Assembly: GCA_049324535.1 (NCBI GenBank)
Contig: JBMOOG010000010.1
Location: 62,001 to 126,000, forward strand
Direction: 5' to 3'
Origin: JBMOOG01 sp049324535
GTDB lineage: Bacteria > Pseudomonadota > Alphaproteobacteria > Rhodobacterales > Rhodobacteraceae
DNA length: 64,000 nt
The notes under the pieces: generated by a model
What the model saw: the letters and a program-made list of their open reading frames with translations, nothing else
Told to the model about the DNA's origin: nothing
Databases searched by the model: none
Program-made: the position numbers and the translations under genes
Part shown: positions 55,071 to 64,000 of the stretch, piece after piece
How the letters are laid out: each line of letters starts with the position of its first letter
How positions within the stretch are numbered: the stretch's first letter is position 1

Positions 55071-56312
55071 TTACCGGGCCTTCACCCGCGCGTTGCGCAC
55101 CGCGATGAGCTTCAGCCGAAGCGCGTTCAGCCGGATGAACCCCTCGGCGTCCTTCTGGTCATAGGCGCCGGCGTCCTCCTCAAAGGTGACGTGCTTCTCG
55201 GAGTAGAGCGAATGATCCGACCAGCGTGCAACGGTGGCGGCGCGCCCCTTGTAGAGCTTCACCCGCACGGTGCCGGTGACGTGTTCCTGGGTCTTGTCGA
55301 TCAGCGCCTGAAGCGCCTCGCGCTCGGGCGAGAACCAGAAGCCGTTGTAGATCAGCTCGGCGTAGCGCGGCATGATCGAATCCTTCAGATGGCCCGCGCC
55401 GGCGTCCAGCGTGATCTGCTCGATGCCGCGATGTGCCTCCATCAGGATGGTGCCGCCGGGGGTCTCGTAGACGCCGCGCGACTTCATGCCCACAAAGCGG
55501 TTCTCCACGAGGTCGAGGACACCGATTCCGTGCCGGCCGCCCAGATCGTTCAGGCGGGCAAGCAGGGTTGCGGGCGAAAGGCGCTCGCCGTTGATCGCCA
55601 CGGCGTCGCCCTGCTCGAAGGTGATCTCGACCATTTCCGGCTGATCGGGCGCGTCCTCGACCGGGACCACCCGTTGCAGGACGTAATCGGGAAACTCGAC
55701 GCCCGGGTCTTCCAGCACACGGCCTTCGGACGAGGTGTGCAGGAGGTTCGCATCGACCGAGAACGGCGCCTCGCCGCGCTTGTCCTTGGCGATCGGAATC
55801 TGGTTCGCCTCGGCGAATTCCAGAAGTTTTGTGCGCGAGGTCAGGTTCCAGAGCCGCCAGGGCGCGATGACGCGGATCGCGGGGTCGAGCGCGGCCACCG
55901 ACAGTTCGAACCGGACCTGGTCGTTGCCCTTGCCGGTCGCGCCATGGGCCACGGCATCGGCGCCGTGCCGCTGCGCGATCTCGACCAGATGCTTGGCGAT
56001 CAGCGGCCGGGCGATCGAGGTGCCGAGCAGATAGAGACCCTCGTAAAGCGCGTTGGCCCGGAACATCGGGAAGACGAAGTCGCGCACGAACTCCTCGCGC
56101 ACGTCGACGATGTGGATGTTGGCCGGCGCGATCCCCAAAAGCTCGGCCTTCTTGCGGGCGGGCTCCAGCTCTTCACCCTGGCCGAGGTCGGCGGTGAAGG
56201 TGATGACCTCGCAGCCGTATTCCGTCTGCAGCCATTTCAGGATGATCGAGGTGTCGAGGCCGCCGGAATAGGCGAGAACGACTTTCTTCGGTGCGGCACC
56301 GGCAGCGGACAT
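55071..56312 (-). CDS. argG: Argininosuccinate synthase
   Basis: A 413-residue ATP-dependent synthase joining citrulline and aspartate. The PP-loop is [33 protein letters not shown] and [13 protein letters not shown] [15 protein letters not shown] sequences are conserved substrate motifs. The start at 56312 gives the usual N-terminus; the frame is open upstream. Its stop abuts a hairpin element. Confidence 0.98.
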   Translation of the reverse strand: MSAAGAAPKKVVLAYSGGLDTSIILKWLQTEYGCEVITFTADLGQGEELEPARKKAELLGIAPANIHIVDVREEFVRDFVFPMFRANALYEGLYLLGTSIARPLIAKHLVEIAQRHGADAVAHGATGKGNDQVRFELSVAALDPAIRVIAPWRLWNLTSRTKLLEFAEANQIPIAKDKRGEAPFSVDANLLHTSSEGRVLEDPGVEFPDYVLQRVVPVEDAPDQPEMVEITFEQGDAVAINGERLSPATLLARLNDLGGRHGIGVLDLVENRFVGMKSRGVYETPGGTILMEAHRGIEQITLDAGAGHLKDSIMPRYAELIYNGFWFSPEREALQALIDKTQEHVTGTVRVKLYKGRAATVARWSDHSLYSEKHVTFEEDAGAYDQKDAEGFIRLNALRLKLIAVRNARVKAR

Positions 56313-56389
56313 GGAGAGACCCCCTGGACAATTTCCGCTGCCGTGTATCGGGTCTTTTGCCCTGCGGCAAGGCAAGGCTCGGCAAGACA

Positions 56390-56414
56390 GGGCCGGGGCC
56401 ATCGGCCCCGGCCC
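56390..56414 (-). terminator. Hairpin after the Gly/Asn-rich protein gene
   Basis: An 11-pair inverted repeat (GGGCCGGGGCC, 56390-56400, with its complement 56404-56414) and a 3-base loop. It lies 9 bases after the stop at 56423 on the minus strand. No T run follows, so it may stabilise RNA or act with Rho. Confidence 0.55.
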
Positions 56415-56422
56415 GCCTCCGG

Positions 56423-57283
56423 TCAGAGACCGAGTTGCTCGCGCACGTAGGCCACGGCCTCGGGCGACAGTGTGCGGCCGTTGGCGGCGGTCGAAAGCGC
56501 GCCGTCCTCGGTGGCCTGGGCGCTGTCGAGCGCCGCCTGCGCGTCGGCCATGACGGTTTCCGCGCCGGTCACGGCCGTGGTCGCATCGGCGACGGCTGCC
56601 TCGAGCGCGACCTTCTGCGACTCGTAACCCTGGGCCGCGGTCAGCTCGGCGTTCAGGCCGTCGAGCTTCTCCTGGTAGTCCGGCGCCGCCGGATCGAGCG
56701 CGGCGATGTCGGTGTTGATCTCGTCGCTGGTGCGGCCGGTGTAGCTGCCGTTCAGGGCGTCCAGATCGGCCTGCGCCTGCGCCTGGTCGGCCAGGGCGGC
56801 ATCCAGTGCCGCCTGCGCGTCCGCCACCGCGGTTCCGGCGGCGATGGTCGCCAGGGCGGCGTCGCGGTAGGCGGCGATCCGGCCGACCTGGCTGTTGGGC
56901 GCCGCGTTGGCAAGGGCATTGGCGCTGGCGTGGACGGCGTTCAGGCCCTTGAGTTCCGAGGCGAGCTTGCCATGCGCGTTCTTCGGGGCCGAAAGTCCCG
57001 GATCGACCGACGCCACCCCGCCGCCCGAGGCGCTGGCCTTGCCCGCGGACTTGCCGGCTCCGGCCGAGCCGGCACTGCCACCGGCATTGCCGTTTGCGCC
57101 GCCTTTGCCGTTGCCACCGGCATTACCACCGCCGTTGCCACCGCCGTTGCCGTTGCCACCGCCATTTCCGCCCTCACTCTTGGCATAGGCGCCATCGGCG
57201 CCGATATGCGGCGTCAGGGGGGCAAGCGGGCCTAGCAGCAGCGCGGACACGCCAAGACACAACAGGATCTTTCCCGTTCTCAT
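56423..57283 (-). CDS. Exported Gly/Asn-rich and coiled-coil protein, unknown function
   Basis: A 286-residue secreted protein. Signal peptide is residues 1-34 (cut after GAYA). Residues about 38-90 are low-complexity Gly/Asn/Ser repeats (GGNGGGNGNGGGNGGGN). The rest is helical: about 175-190 and 205-265 are Ala-rich coiled-coil segments ([19 protein letters not shown]), before the tail [21 protein letters not shown] precedes the ATG. I know no characterised relative. A surface or biofilm-matrix spacer role is possible but unproven. Confidence 0.75.
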   Translation of the reverse strand: MRTGKILLCLGVSALLLGPLAPLTPHIGADGAYAKSEGGNGGGNGNGGGNGGGNAGGNGKGGANGNAGGSAGSAGAGKSAGKASASGGGVASVDPGLSAPKNAHGKLASELKGLNAVHASANALANAAPNSQVGRIAAYRDAALATIAAGTAVADAQAALDAALADQAQAQADLDALNGSYTGRTSDEINTDIAALDPAAPDYQEKLDGLNAELTAAQGYESQKVALEAAVADATTAVTGAETVMADAQAALDSAQATEDGALSTAANGRTLSPEAVAYVREQLGL

Positions 57284-57414
57284 GACATCCCTCCAGAAGT
57301 TCCCCCACCGTTCCTGCCCATCTGACACCGCACATGGGGCCAAATTGTGGCACGCCTCCGCTTGACAGCGCGGGCGGCTTCGTGGCGGGAAAGGCGGATC
57401 AAGAGGATCGCCCG

Positions 57415-58662
57415 ATGAATGAGATCTCCGAACGCGCGCGCGAGGCGACCGAGGCCCTGCGCGGCCTGTTCCCGCCGACGCCGCTGCAGCGCAACGAACA
57501 CCTGTCGGCCCGCTACGGCGCGGACATCTGGCTCAAGCGCGAGGATCTGAGCCCGGTGCGCAGCTACAAGATCCGCGGCGCCTTCAACGCCATGCGCAAG
57601 ATCCGCGCCGCGGATCCGACCCAGAGCCGCTTCGTCTGCGCCAGCGCCGGCAACCATGCGCAGGGCGTGGCCTTCGCCTGCCGGCACTTCGGGGTGCAGG
57701 GCACCGTGTTCATGCCGGTGACGACGCCGCAGCAGAAGATCGACAAGACCCGCGCCTTCGGCGGCGGAGCGGTCGAGATCGTCCTGACGGGTGACTACTT
57801 CGACCAGACGCTGGCGGCGGCGCAGGCCTTCTGCGCCGAACGGGGGGCGCAGTTCCTGTCGCCCTTCGACGACCCCGACGTGATCGAGGGTCAGGCGAGC
57901 GTTGCGGTCGAGATCCTCGACCAGCTGGGCCGGGCGCCCGATCTGGTGATTCTTCCGGTCGGAGGCGGCGGGCTTGCCGCGGGCGTCACCGGCTATCTGC
58001 GGGCCGAAGGCGCGACGACCGATTTCCGCTTCGTCGAGCCGGCCGGCGGGACGAGCCTGCGTGCCGCGATCGAGGCGGGCGGCCCCGTGACGCTGAAGAA
58101 GGTCAACAGCTTCGTGGACGGGGCCGCGGTCGCCCGGATCGGCGCCATCCCCTACGAACGCCTGTCCTGGGTCGCGCCTGGGGCGATCCTTGCGGCGCCC
58201 GAGGACCGCATCTGCATCACGATGCTCGAGATGCTGAACGTCGAGGGGATCGTGCTTGAACCCGCCGGCGCGCTGTCCGTGGACGTGCTGCCGGAGCTTG
58301 CCGCCGAGATACGCGGCAAGACCGTGGTCTGCGTGACCTCGGGCGGCAACTTCGATTTCGAGCGCCTGCCGGAGGTGAAGGAACGGGCCCAGCGCTTCGC
58401 CGGCCTGAAGAAGTATTTCATCCTGAGGATGCCGCAGCGGCCGGGCGCCCTGCGCGAATTCCTGAACTTGCTCGGCCCGGATGACGACATCGCGCGATTC
58501 GAATACCTGAAGAAGTCGGCGCGCAACTTCGGGTCCGTCCTGATCGGAATCGAGACGAAACAGGCCGAAAGCCTTGCGGAACTGACCCGGAAACTGGACG
58601 CCGCCGGTTTTGTCTACCGCGACTTCACCGATGACGAGACGCTGGCCGAGTTCCTGATCTAG
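57415..58662 (+). CDS. ilvA: Threonine ammonia-lyase (threonine dehydratase)
   Basis: A 415-residue PLP enzyme converting threonine to 2-oxobutanoate for isoleucine synthesis. The PLP lysine is Lys52 in SYKIRGAFNAM; ASAGNHAQGVA and GGGGLAAGV bind the cofactor phosphate. The C-terminal domain (FILRMPQRPGALREFLNLL) is a single ACT-like regulatory domain, so feedback by isoleucine or valine is likely. The ATG at 57415 follows AAGAGGA. It converges on the SDR gene with a 4-base overlap. Confidence 0.95.
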   Translation: MNEISERAREATEALRGLFPPTPLQRNEHLSARYGADIWLKREDLSPVRSYKIRGAFNAMRKIRAADPTQSRFVCASAGNHAQGVAFACRHFGVQGTVFMPVTTPQQKIDKTRAFGGGAVEIVLTGDYFDQTLAAAQAFCAERGAQFLSPFDDPDVIEGQASVAVEILDQLGRAPDLVILPVGGGGLAAGVTGYLRAEGATTDFRFVEPAGGTSLRAAIEAGGPVTLKKVNSFVDGAAVARIGAIPYERLSWVAPGAILAAPEDRICITMLEMLNVEGIVLEPAGALSVDVLPELAAEIRGKTVVCVTSGGNFDFERLPEVKERAQRFAGLKKYFILRMPQRPGALREFLNLLGPDDDIARFEYLKKSARNFGSVLIGIETKQAESLAELTRKLDAAGFVYRDFTDDETLAEFLI

Positions 58663-59390
58663 GCCAGTCCGAGGCTGCGCACGTCCGTCACCGGGTCGGC
58701 GCCGAAACCGGGGCCGAGCAGATGGCCGACGATCGCCGTGCCGCGCGTGTCCGCGTCGGCCAGGGCGCCGTCGCGTTTCATCGCCTCGAACTGGTCCCTC
58801 AGGACGAAGCGGTCGGCAGGCGTTGCGCGGATCTCGGCCTGCATGCCGGTGTCGATCACGCCCGGCGCCAGGCTTTCGATGCTCAGGCCCCGAAGACCGT
58901 CGGCGGCAGCGGTGCGGGCGTGCATGTCGAGCGCGGCCTTCGTGGCGCAATAGACGCTCCAGCCCGGATAGGCCTTCCGGCCCGCGCCCGAAGAGACGTG
59001 CAGGATCCTGCGGTCGGTCAAGCCGGCCGTCGCCGCAAGGAAGGCATCGGTCAGCATGAGCGGCGCGGCGACGTTCAGCGCGACGGCGCGGGCGATCTCG
59101 GCCGCACCCTGCCGGCCGGCGGGGGCGATCGGGGCGACCGTGCCGGCGTTGTTGACGAGGATGGCCCTGTCCGCCCCGGCCAGGAACCGGCCGAGCTCTC
59201 CGCCGCCGATCCAGCGTTCGACCGCGGCCGGGTCGGCGAGGTCGAGCGTCACCGGGCGCAGGCCGGGCAACGCTTCGCCGCCACCGCGCGCCAGGCCGAG
59301 CACCTCGGCCCCCCGCGCCAGCAGTGCGCGGACCAGACCCTGACCGAGCCCGCGCGAATGGCCGGTGACGACCGCGCAGAGCCGCGTCAT
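58659..59390 (-). CDS. SDR family oxidoreductase (sepiapterin reductase-like)
   Basis: A 243-residue short-chain dehydrogenase. The nucleotide-binding loop is [16 protein letters not shown] is conserved ([14 protein letters not shown]), and the catalytic Ser and YxxxK are in [14 protein letters not shown] and YCATKAALD. The overall layout with the PGVIDTGMQ motif resembles benzil/sepiapterin reductases. The substrate is unknown. Its start overlaps the ubiG 3' end by 4 bases. Confidence 0.9.
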   Translation of the reverse strand: MTRLCAVVTGHSRGLGQGLVRALLARGAEVLGLARGGGEALPGLRPVTLDLADPAAVERWIGGGELGRFLAGADRAILVNNAGTVAPIAPAGRQGAAEIARAVALNVAAPLMLTDAFLAATAGLTDRRILHVSSGAGRKAYPGWSVYCATKAALDMHARTAAADGLRGLSIESLAPGVIDTGMQAEIRATPADRFVLRDQFEAMKRDGALADADTRGTAIVGHLLGPGFGADPVTDVRSLGLA

Positions 59391-60133
59391 GCCGGTCTCC
59401 GCGCCGCGGCGATGTAGTTCACCGCGAGATCCCGGTCCGACAGCGACCAGCGCCAGGTGATCGGGTTGAACACCATGCCCTTGCGGTCAACGGGGTCCAG
59501 CCCGGCCGCCCGCATCAGCCCGTCCATCTCGTCCGGTGTCACGAAGCGGGACCATTCGTGGGTGCCCTTCGGCAGCCAGCGCATGACCCATTCCGCTCCG
59601 ATGATCGCCATGGCGAAGCTGCGGGCGGTGCGGTTGAGCGTCGATGCGATGATCAGGCCGCCCGGACGCAGGAGGTCGCGGCAGGTGGTCATGAAGCCCT
59701 GCGGATCGGCCACATGCTCGACGATCTCGAGCGCGAGCACGATGTCGAAGCGTTCGCCCGAGGCCGCCAGCGCTTCGGCGGTGCCTTGCCGGTAGTCGAT
59801 GGCAAGGCCCTGCTGTTCGGCGTGGATCCGCGCGACCGGGATGTTTCCGGCCGCCGCGTCCGCACCCACGACCTCGGCGCCAAGCCGCGCCATCGGCTCG
59901 GCGACCAGCCCTCCGCCGCAGCCGATGTCGAGAAGACGCAGGCCGGAAAAGGGACTCGGCGCCGCCCGGTCGCGGCCGAACTCGGCGGCGATCTGCCGGG
60001 TGATGTAGTCCAGCCGGCAGGGGTTGAGCATGTGCAGCGGCTTGAACTTGCCGTTCGGATCCCACCACTCGGCGGCCATCGCCTCGAACTTGGCCACTTC
60101 GGCATCGTCGACGGTGTTCGTCTCATCAAGCAT
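59387..60133 (-). CDS. ubiG: Ubiquinone biosynthesis O-methyltransferase UbiG
   Basis: A 248-residue SAM methyltransferase carrying out both O-methylations of ubiquinone synthesis. [26 protein letters not shown] is the UbiG N-terminal signature, [19 protein letters not shown] binds SAM, and [13 protein letters not shown] is motif II. It has a GGGAGAA site before the ATG at 60133. It is divergent from pip across 66 bases. Confidence 0.97.
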   Translation of the reverse strand: MLDETNTVDDAEVAKFEAMAAEWWDPNGKFKPLHMLNPCRLDYITRQIAAEFGRDRAAPSPFSGLRLLDIGCGGGLVAEPMARLGAEVVGADAAAGNIPVARIHAEQQGLAIDYRQGTAEALAASGERFDIVLALEIVEHVADPQGFMTTCRDLLRPGGLIIASTLNRTARSFAMAIIGAEWVMRWLPKGTHEWSRFVTPDEMDGLMRAAGLDPVDRKGMVFNPITWRWSLSDRDLAVNYIAAARRPA

Positions 60134-60163
60134 CGCGTTCTCCCGGCGATCCGGCGTCAGCGT

Positions 60164-60193
60164 TTGGCAGGCGCCGCCGAAGCGTTATATAGT
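60164..60193 (+). promoter_or_regulatory. Promoter giving a possibly leaderless pip transcript
   Basis: TTGGCA (60164-60169), an 18-base spacer and TATAGT (60188-60193), or TATATA (60186-60191) with 16 bases, end only 6-8 bases before the pip ATG at 60200. Transcription would start at or next to the start codon, and no ribosome-binding site is visible. Confidence 0.55.
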
Positions 60194-60199
60194 GCGATC

Positions 60200-61168
60200 A
60201 TGGACAGGGTTGCAGGTCAAAAGCGCGCAGCCGGGTTCCTGCATCCGCAGGTCGAACCCTTCGACCAGCGTTTTCTCGACGTGGGCGAGGGACACCGGCT
60301 CTATGTCGAGCAATGCGGCCATCCGCACGGCCTGCCGGTGGTGGTTCTGCATGGCGGGCCGGGGGGCGGCTGCTCGCCGGCGATGCGGCGCTACTTCGAC
60401 CCTTCCTATTACCGGGTGATTCTCTTCGACCAGCGCGGGTGCGGCCGGTCGCGGCCCCACGCCAGCGTCGAGGCGAACACCACATGGCATCTCGTCGGCG
60501 ACATCGAGCGCATCCGGCGGGCGCTGGGCATCGAGCGCTGGATGGTGTTCGGCGGAAGCTGGGGGGCGACGCTCGGGCTGCTCTATGCCCAGGCCCACCC
60601 CGACCGGGTGCGCCACCTGATCCTGCGCGGCGTGTTCCTGATGACGCGGGCCGAGCTTGACTGGTTCTACGCCGGCGGGGCCGGACAGTTCTGGCCGGAT
60701 CTCTGGCAGACCTTTGCGCATGCGGTTCCCGAGTCCGAACGGTCGGACCTGATCGCCGCCTATCACCGGCGGCTGTTCTCGGGCGATCTGCTGGAGGAGA
60801 ACCGCTTCGCGCGCCACTGGGCGGGCTGGGAGAACGCGCTGGCCTCGGTCGAGCAGGACGGCAACGCGGGCGAGGCGCCGACGGACTATGCCCGGGCCTT
60901 CGCGCGGCTTGAAAACCATTACTTCGCCAATTCCGGCTTCCTCGAAGAGGACGGCCAGATCCTGCGCGACCGGCGCCGGATCGAACACGTTCCCGCGACC
61001 ATCGTTCAGGGCCGCTACGACATGATCTGCCCGCCGGTCTCGGCCTGGCGGCTGGCGCAGGGATGGACGCTGGCGAACCTGAAGATGGTGCCGGTGGCCG
61101 GCCATGCCCTGTCGGAGCCCGGGATCAGCGCCGAACTCCTGCGCACGATGGACAACCTGCGGTCCTGA
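60200..61168 (+). CDS. pip: Proline iminopeptidase
   Basis: A 322-residue alpha/beta hydrolase removing N-terminal proline from peptides. Motifs are the oxyanion-region HGGPGGGCSPAM, FDQRGCGRS, the nucleophile Ser120 in GGSWGATLGLLYAQAHP, the catalytic Asp in GRYDMICPP and the His in VAGHALSEPG. The start matches the family (RVAGQKRAAGFLHPQVEPFDQ-like). Transcript may be leaderless because a promoter ends just before the ATG. Confidence 0.95.
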   Translation: MDRVAGQKRAAGFLHPQVEPFDQRFLDVGEGHRLYVEQCGHPHGLPVVVLHGGPGGGCSPAMRRYFDPSYYRVILFDQRGCGRSRPHASVEANTTWHLVGDIERIRRALGIERWMVFGGSWGATLGLLYAQAHPDRVRHLILRGVFLMTRAELDWFYAGGAGQFWPDLWQTFAHAVPESERSDLIAAYHRRLFSGDLLEENRFARHWAGWENALASVEQDGNAGEAPTDYARAFARLENHYFANSGFLEEDGQILRDRRRIEHVPATIVQGRYDMICPPVSAWRLAQGWTLANLKMVPVAGHALSEPGISAELLRTMDNLRS

Positions 61169-61204
61169 CCGGCGGGCCGGGAGCGATCGGGCCTGCGATG
61201 GTGC

Positions 61205-61233
61205 TTGCGGTCCGGGGTGGTCTGCCCTATATG
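61205..61233 (+). promoter_or_regulatory. Candidate rimP-nusA operon promoter
   Basis: TTGCGG (61205-61210) and TATATG (61228-61233) are 17 bases apart. They lie 37 bases after the pip stop, leaving a leader of about 88 bases before rimP that contains a strong terminator hairpin. Confidence 0.45.
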
Positions 61234-61286
61234 GGCTTCGACAGCGGCGCTGGCGGGTCCAAACCCCAGCCCACCGGGAAAGATCG

Positions 61287-61310
61287 ACGGGCCGCGAGGG
61301 CCCGTTTTTT
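61287..61310 (+). terminator. Strong intrinsic terminator upstream of rimP
   Basis: ACGGGCC (61287-61293) and GGCCCGT (61299-61305) form a 7-pair stem with loop GCGAG, followed by a run of six T (61305-61310). It lies 119 bases after the pip stop and 18 bases before the rimP start, so it either ends pip or attenuates the nusA operon. Confidence 0.85.
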
Positions 61311-61327
61311 GTTTGTGGAGGTCAGTC

Positions 61328-61915
61328 GTGACCGACCTGATTGCCAAGACCGCCATCGACCGGCGTCTGGCCGAGATCATCGCCCCGACCATCGAGGGTC
61401 TGGGGTTCGAGCTGGTGCGCATCCGCCTGATGGGGGGCGAGCGCAAGACCCTGCAGATCATGGCTGACCGGCCCGAGGGCGGCATCGACGTGGACGACTG
61501 CGGCCGCATCTCGACCGCGGTGTCGGCGGTGCTCGATGTCGAGGATCCGATCGAGGATGCCTACACGCTCGAGGTGTCCTCGCCGGGTATCGACCGGCCG
61601 CTGACGCGGCTCAAGGATTTCGAGGCCTGGGCCGGACACGAGGCGCGACTGGAGACCGCCGAGATGATCGACGGGCGCAAGCGCTTCAAGGGCCGCATCA
61701 TGGGCACCGAGGGCGACGAGGTGCTGATCGAGATCGAGAACCAGGGCGAGGATGTCACCATCGGGCTGAAGTTCGACTGGCTGGCCGACGCCAAGCTGGT
61801 GCTGACGGACGACCTGATCGCCGAGGCGCTGCGCCAGAAGAAGGCGCCCGCGCTCGACGGCACCGACGGATTTGACGACATCGAACACGAGACCAACGCT
61901 CCCGAGGAGGAATGA
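61328..61915 (+). CDS. rimP: Ribosome maturation factor RimP
   Basis: A 195-residue protein for 30S subunit maturation. [28 protein letters not shown] and the [36 protein letters not shown] motif are diagnostic. GTG start at 61328, 6 bases after GGAGG (61317-61321). Its stop overlaps an ATG of nusA's reading frame. rimP-nusA-ylxR-infB is the usual order. Confidence 0.97.
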   Translation: MTDLIAKTAIDRRLAEIIAPTIEGLGFELVRIRLMGGERKTLQIMADRPEGGIDVDDCGRISTAVSAVLDVEDPIEDAYTLEVSSPGIDRPLTRLKDFEAWAGHEARLETAEMIDGRKRFKGRIMGTEGDEVLIEIENQGEDVTIGLKFDWLADAKLVLTDDLIAEALRQKKAPALDGTDGFDDIEHETNAPEEE

Positions 61916-61917
61916 GA

Positions 61918-63525
61918 ATGGCCATCACCAGCGCCAACCAGCTGGAGCTTCTGCAGACCGCCGAGGCGGTCGCGCGCGAGAAGATGATCGACCCGGATCT
62001 GGTGATCCAGGCGATGGAGGAAAGCCTCGCCCGCGCGGCGAAGTCCCGCTACGGCTCGGAAATGGACATCCGCGTGGCGATCGACCGCAAGACCGGTCGC
62101 GCCAGTTTCACCCGCGTGCGCACCGTCGTCGAGGATGACGCGGTCGAGAACTACCAGGCGCAGCTGACGGTGGCGCAGGCCAAGGCCTACCTGGCCGATC
62201 CCAAGGTCGGCGACGAGATCGTCGACGAGGTGCCGCCGGTCGATCTGGGCCGGATCGCGGCGCAATCCGCCAAGCAGGTGATCCTGCAGAAGGTGCGCGA
62301 GGCCGAGCGCGACCGGCAGTACGAGGAATTCAAGGATCGCAAGGGCACCATCATCAACGGGGTGGTCAAGCGCGAGGAATACGGCAACCTCATCGTCGAT
62401 ATCGGCCGCGGCGAGGGGATCCTGCGCCGCAACGAGAAGATCGGCCGCGAAAGCTACCGGCCCAACGACCGCATCCGCTGCTACATCAAGGACGTGCGCC
62501 GCGAGGCCCGCGGCCCGCAGGTGTTCCTGTCGCGGACCGACCCGCAGTTCATGGCCGAGCTCTTCAAGATGGAAGTGCCGGAGATCTACGACGGCATCAT
62601 CGAGATCAAGGCCGTGGCCCGCGACCCCGGCTCGCGCGCCAAGATCGCGGTCATCTCGCACGACAGCTCGATCGACCCGGTCGGCGCCTGCGTCGGCATG
62701 CGCGGCTCGCGCGTGCAGGCCGTGGTCGGCGAGCTTCAGGGCGAGAAGATCGACATCATCCCGTGGAACGCCGACATCGCCACCTTCCTCGTGAACGCGC
62801 TTCAGCCCGCCGAGGTGGCCAAGGTCGTGTTCGACGAAGAGGCCGGCAAGATCGAGGTGGTCGTCCCCGAAGAGCAGCTCAGCCTTGCCATCGGCCGGCG
62901 CGGCCAGAACGTGCGCCTGGCGAGCCAGCTCACCGGTCTGGACATCGACATCCTCACCGAGGCCCAGGAAAGCGAGCGCCGTCAGGCCGAGTTTGCCGAG
63001 CGCACCAAGCTGTTCATGGACACGCTGGATCTGGACGAGTTCTTCGCCCAGCTTCTGGTGGCCGAGGGCTTCACCAATCTCGAGGAGGTCGCCTATGTCG
63101 ATCTCGACGAGCTTCTGGTGATCGAGGGCGTGGACGAGGCGACGGCCGAAGAGCTTCAGACCCGCGCCCGTGAATACATCGAGGAACAGAACCGCAAGGC
63201 GCTGGAATCCGCGCGCGCGCTGGGCGCCGAGGACAGCCTAATCAACTTCGAGGGGCTCACCCCGCAGATGGTCGAGGCGCTGGCCAAGGACGACGTCAAG
63301 ACGCTCGAGGACTTCGCCACCCTGGCCGACTGGGAGATCGCGGGGGGCTGGACCACGGTCAACGGCGAGCGCGTCAAGGACGAGGGTATCCTCGAGAAGT
63401 TCGACGTGAGCCTCGAAGAGGCGCAGAACCTTGTGATGAGTGCGCGCGTCCAGCTGGGCTGGGTCGATCCGTCCGAATACTTCGGTACGGCCGAAGGCGA
63501 CGCCGACGCGGAGGCCGAGGCCTGA
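61918..63525 (+). CDS. nusA: Transcription termination/antitermination factor NusA
   Basis: A 535-residue NusA. The N-terminal RNA polymerase-binding domain is followed by an S1 domain ([25 protein letters not shown]), two KH domains ([19 protein letters not shown] and [18 protein letters not shown]) and C-terminal helix-hairpin-helix acidic repeats. The ATG at 61918 is 7 bases after GAGGAGG; the ATG at 61912 is too close to the site. Confidence 0.98.
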   Translation: MAITSANQLELLQTAEAVAREKMIDPDLVIQAMEESLARAAKSRYGSEMDIRVAIDRKTGRASFTRVRTVVEDDAVENYQAQLTVAQAKAYLADPKVGDEIVDEVPPVDLGRIAAQSAKQVILQKVREAERDRQYEEFKDRKGTIINGVVKREEYGNLIVDIGRGEGILRRNEKIGRESYRPNDRIRCYIKDVRREARGPQVFLSRTDPQFMAELFKMEVPEIYDGIIEIKAVARDPGSRAKIAVISHDSSIDPVGACVGMRGSRVQAVVGELQGEKIDIIPWNADIATFLVNALQPAEVAKVVFDEEAGKIEVVVPEEQLSLAIGRRGQNVRLASQLTGLDIDILTEAQESERRQAEFAERTKLFMDTLDLDEFFAQLLVAEGFTNLEEVAYVDLDELLVIEGVDEATAEELQTRAREYIEEQNRKALESARALGAEDSLINFEGLTPQMVEALAKDDVKTLEDFATLADWEIAGGWTTVNGERVKDEGILEKFDVSLEEAQNLVMSARVQLGWVDPSEYFGTAEGDADAEAEA

Positions 63526-63529
63526 ACCG

Positions 63530-64000
63530 ATGACTCGCGGCGGCCGACAGGACGAGCGTGACGCGCCCGAGAGGCGCTGCATCGTGACGGGCGAGACCGG
63601 CCCCAAGGCCGGACTCGTCCGTTTCGTGCTGTCGCCCGAGGGTGTCGTTGTCCCGGATATCGCGGGCAAGCTGCCCGGTCGGGGCATGTATGTCACTGCG
63701 GGCCGGGCCGAGATCGAGACGGCGGTGCGCAAGGGCCTGTTCGCCCGCGCCGCACGGGCGCCGGCGACGGCGCCCGCCGATCTGGCGGACCAGGTCGAGG
63801 ATGCGCTCGCCCGCCGGGTGATCGAGCTGGTGTCGCTGGCGCGCAAGGCCGGCTATGCCGTCGCCGGGTTCGAGAAGGTCAAGGACTGGCTCGCCCAGGG
63901 CAAGGCCCGAGTGCTGCTTCAGGCCAGCGACGGGTCGGACCGCGGAAAGGGCAAGCTCTGGACCCCGGAAGGCGGCCGCTGGTTCGGCTGCCTGACCGCG
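63530..64000 (+). CDS. YlxR (DUF448) - L7Ae-like RNA-binding protein, 3' end outside window
   Basis: The first 157 codons of a fused RNA-binding protein. Residues about 10-80 are YlxR/DUF448 (ERRCIVTGETG, LVRFVLSPEG, LPGRGMYV, AVRKGLFARAAR); from about residue 95 begins an L7Ae-type domain (RVIELVSLARKAGYAVAGFEKVKDWLAQGKARVL). This fusion is normal in alphaproteobacteria between nusA and infB. YlxR proteins bind RNase P or regulate transcription in other phyla. It starts 5 bases after the nusA stop; infB presumably follows. Confidence 0.92.
   Translation, partial: MTRGGRQDERDAPERRCIVTGETGPKAGLVRFVLSPEGVVVPDIAGKLPGRGMYVTAGRAEIETAVRKGLFARAARAPATAPADLADQVEDALARRVIELVSLARKAGYAVAGFEKVKDWLAQGKARVLLQASDGSDRGKGKLWTPEGGRWFGCLTA

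Noticed and set aside
57001..57180. CRISPR-like or tandem DNA repeat in the Gly/Asn-rich segment
   Set aside because: The irregular GCC/ACC-type units encode a GGN protein repeat within an intact gene; there are no spacers of uniform length.

Overview
This window is a dense stretch of alphaproteobacterial chromosome. The base composition is strongly GC-rich, genes often overlap by 1-4 bases (ATGA, GTGA, TGATG), and GTG starts are common. Gene content and order (maf-aroE-coaE-dnaQ on one side, hemJ-rho-mnmE-mnmG-rsmG-parA-parB on the other) point to Rhodobacterales/Rhodobacteraceae. It is draft sequence: a 10-N gap (33618-33627) removes the 3' end of maf, and a one-base indel in a G tract splits a sugar transferase. 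I found no tRNA, rRNA, CRISPR array, insertion sequence or prophage.

Layout. 0-8.6 kb: a DUF883-type membrane-anchored protein, a holin-like membrane protein, a YihY protein, an aldo-keto reductase with a di-haem peroxidase, the comF-grxC-nitrilase-marR operon, a methyltransferase and hemH. 8.7-10.9 kb: an envelope patch with a tiny secreted membrane protein, two L,D-transpeptidases and a CAP lipoprotein. 10.9-19.3 kb: one long leftward run: hslO, CoA pyrophosphatase, CCA-adding-type enzyme, LysE exporter, two ABC exporters, RNA methyltransferase. 19.4-21.7 kb: a NUDIX protein, a REC-PP2C phosphatase and an Hpt protein that may form a signalling relay. 21.7-30.6 kb: a complete D-xylose locus (ROK regulator, secreted CRTAC1 protein, XylFHG transporter, xylulokinase, xylose isomerase).

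30.8-42 kb: the predicted replication-origin region. dnaQ, coaE, aroE and maf run leftward. A 419-base gene-free stretch with at least six DnaA-box-like sites separates maf from hemJ and is the best candidate for oriC. Rightward come hemJ, rho, mnmE, mnmG, rsmG, parA and parB, with two parS-like sites, one over the mnmG start codon and one inside rsmG. 42-47 kb: ybaN-hemW-ridA-rdgB-rph leftward and hrcA-grpE rightward. 47-64 kb: mutS, malic enzyme, ribokinase, an aminotransferase/sulfotransferase pair, an SCP2 protein, argG, a Gly/Asn-rich exported protein, ilvA, an SDR, ubiG, pip, then rimP-nusA-ylxR, which runs off the end.

Most genes are ordinary housekeeping genes. The items most worth a second look are the oriC-like region, the parS sites in coding DNA, the ROK-CRTAC1 pair with a candidate operator, the broken sugar transferase, a repeated hairpin-plus-TATTTCG-GAAGAAGAAG element found 3' of grpE and argG, and several uncharacterised secreted proteins.
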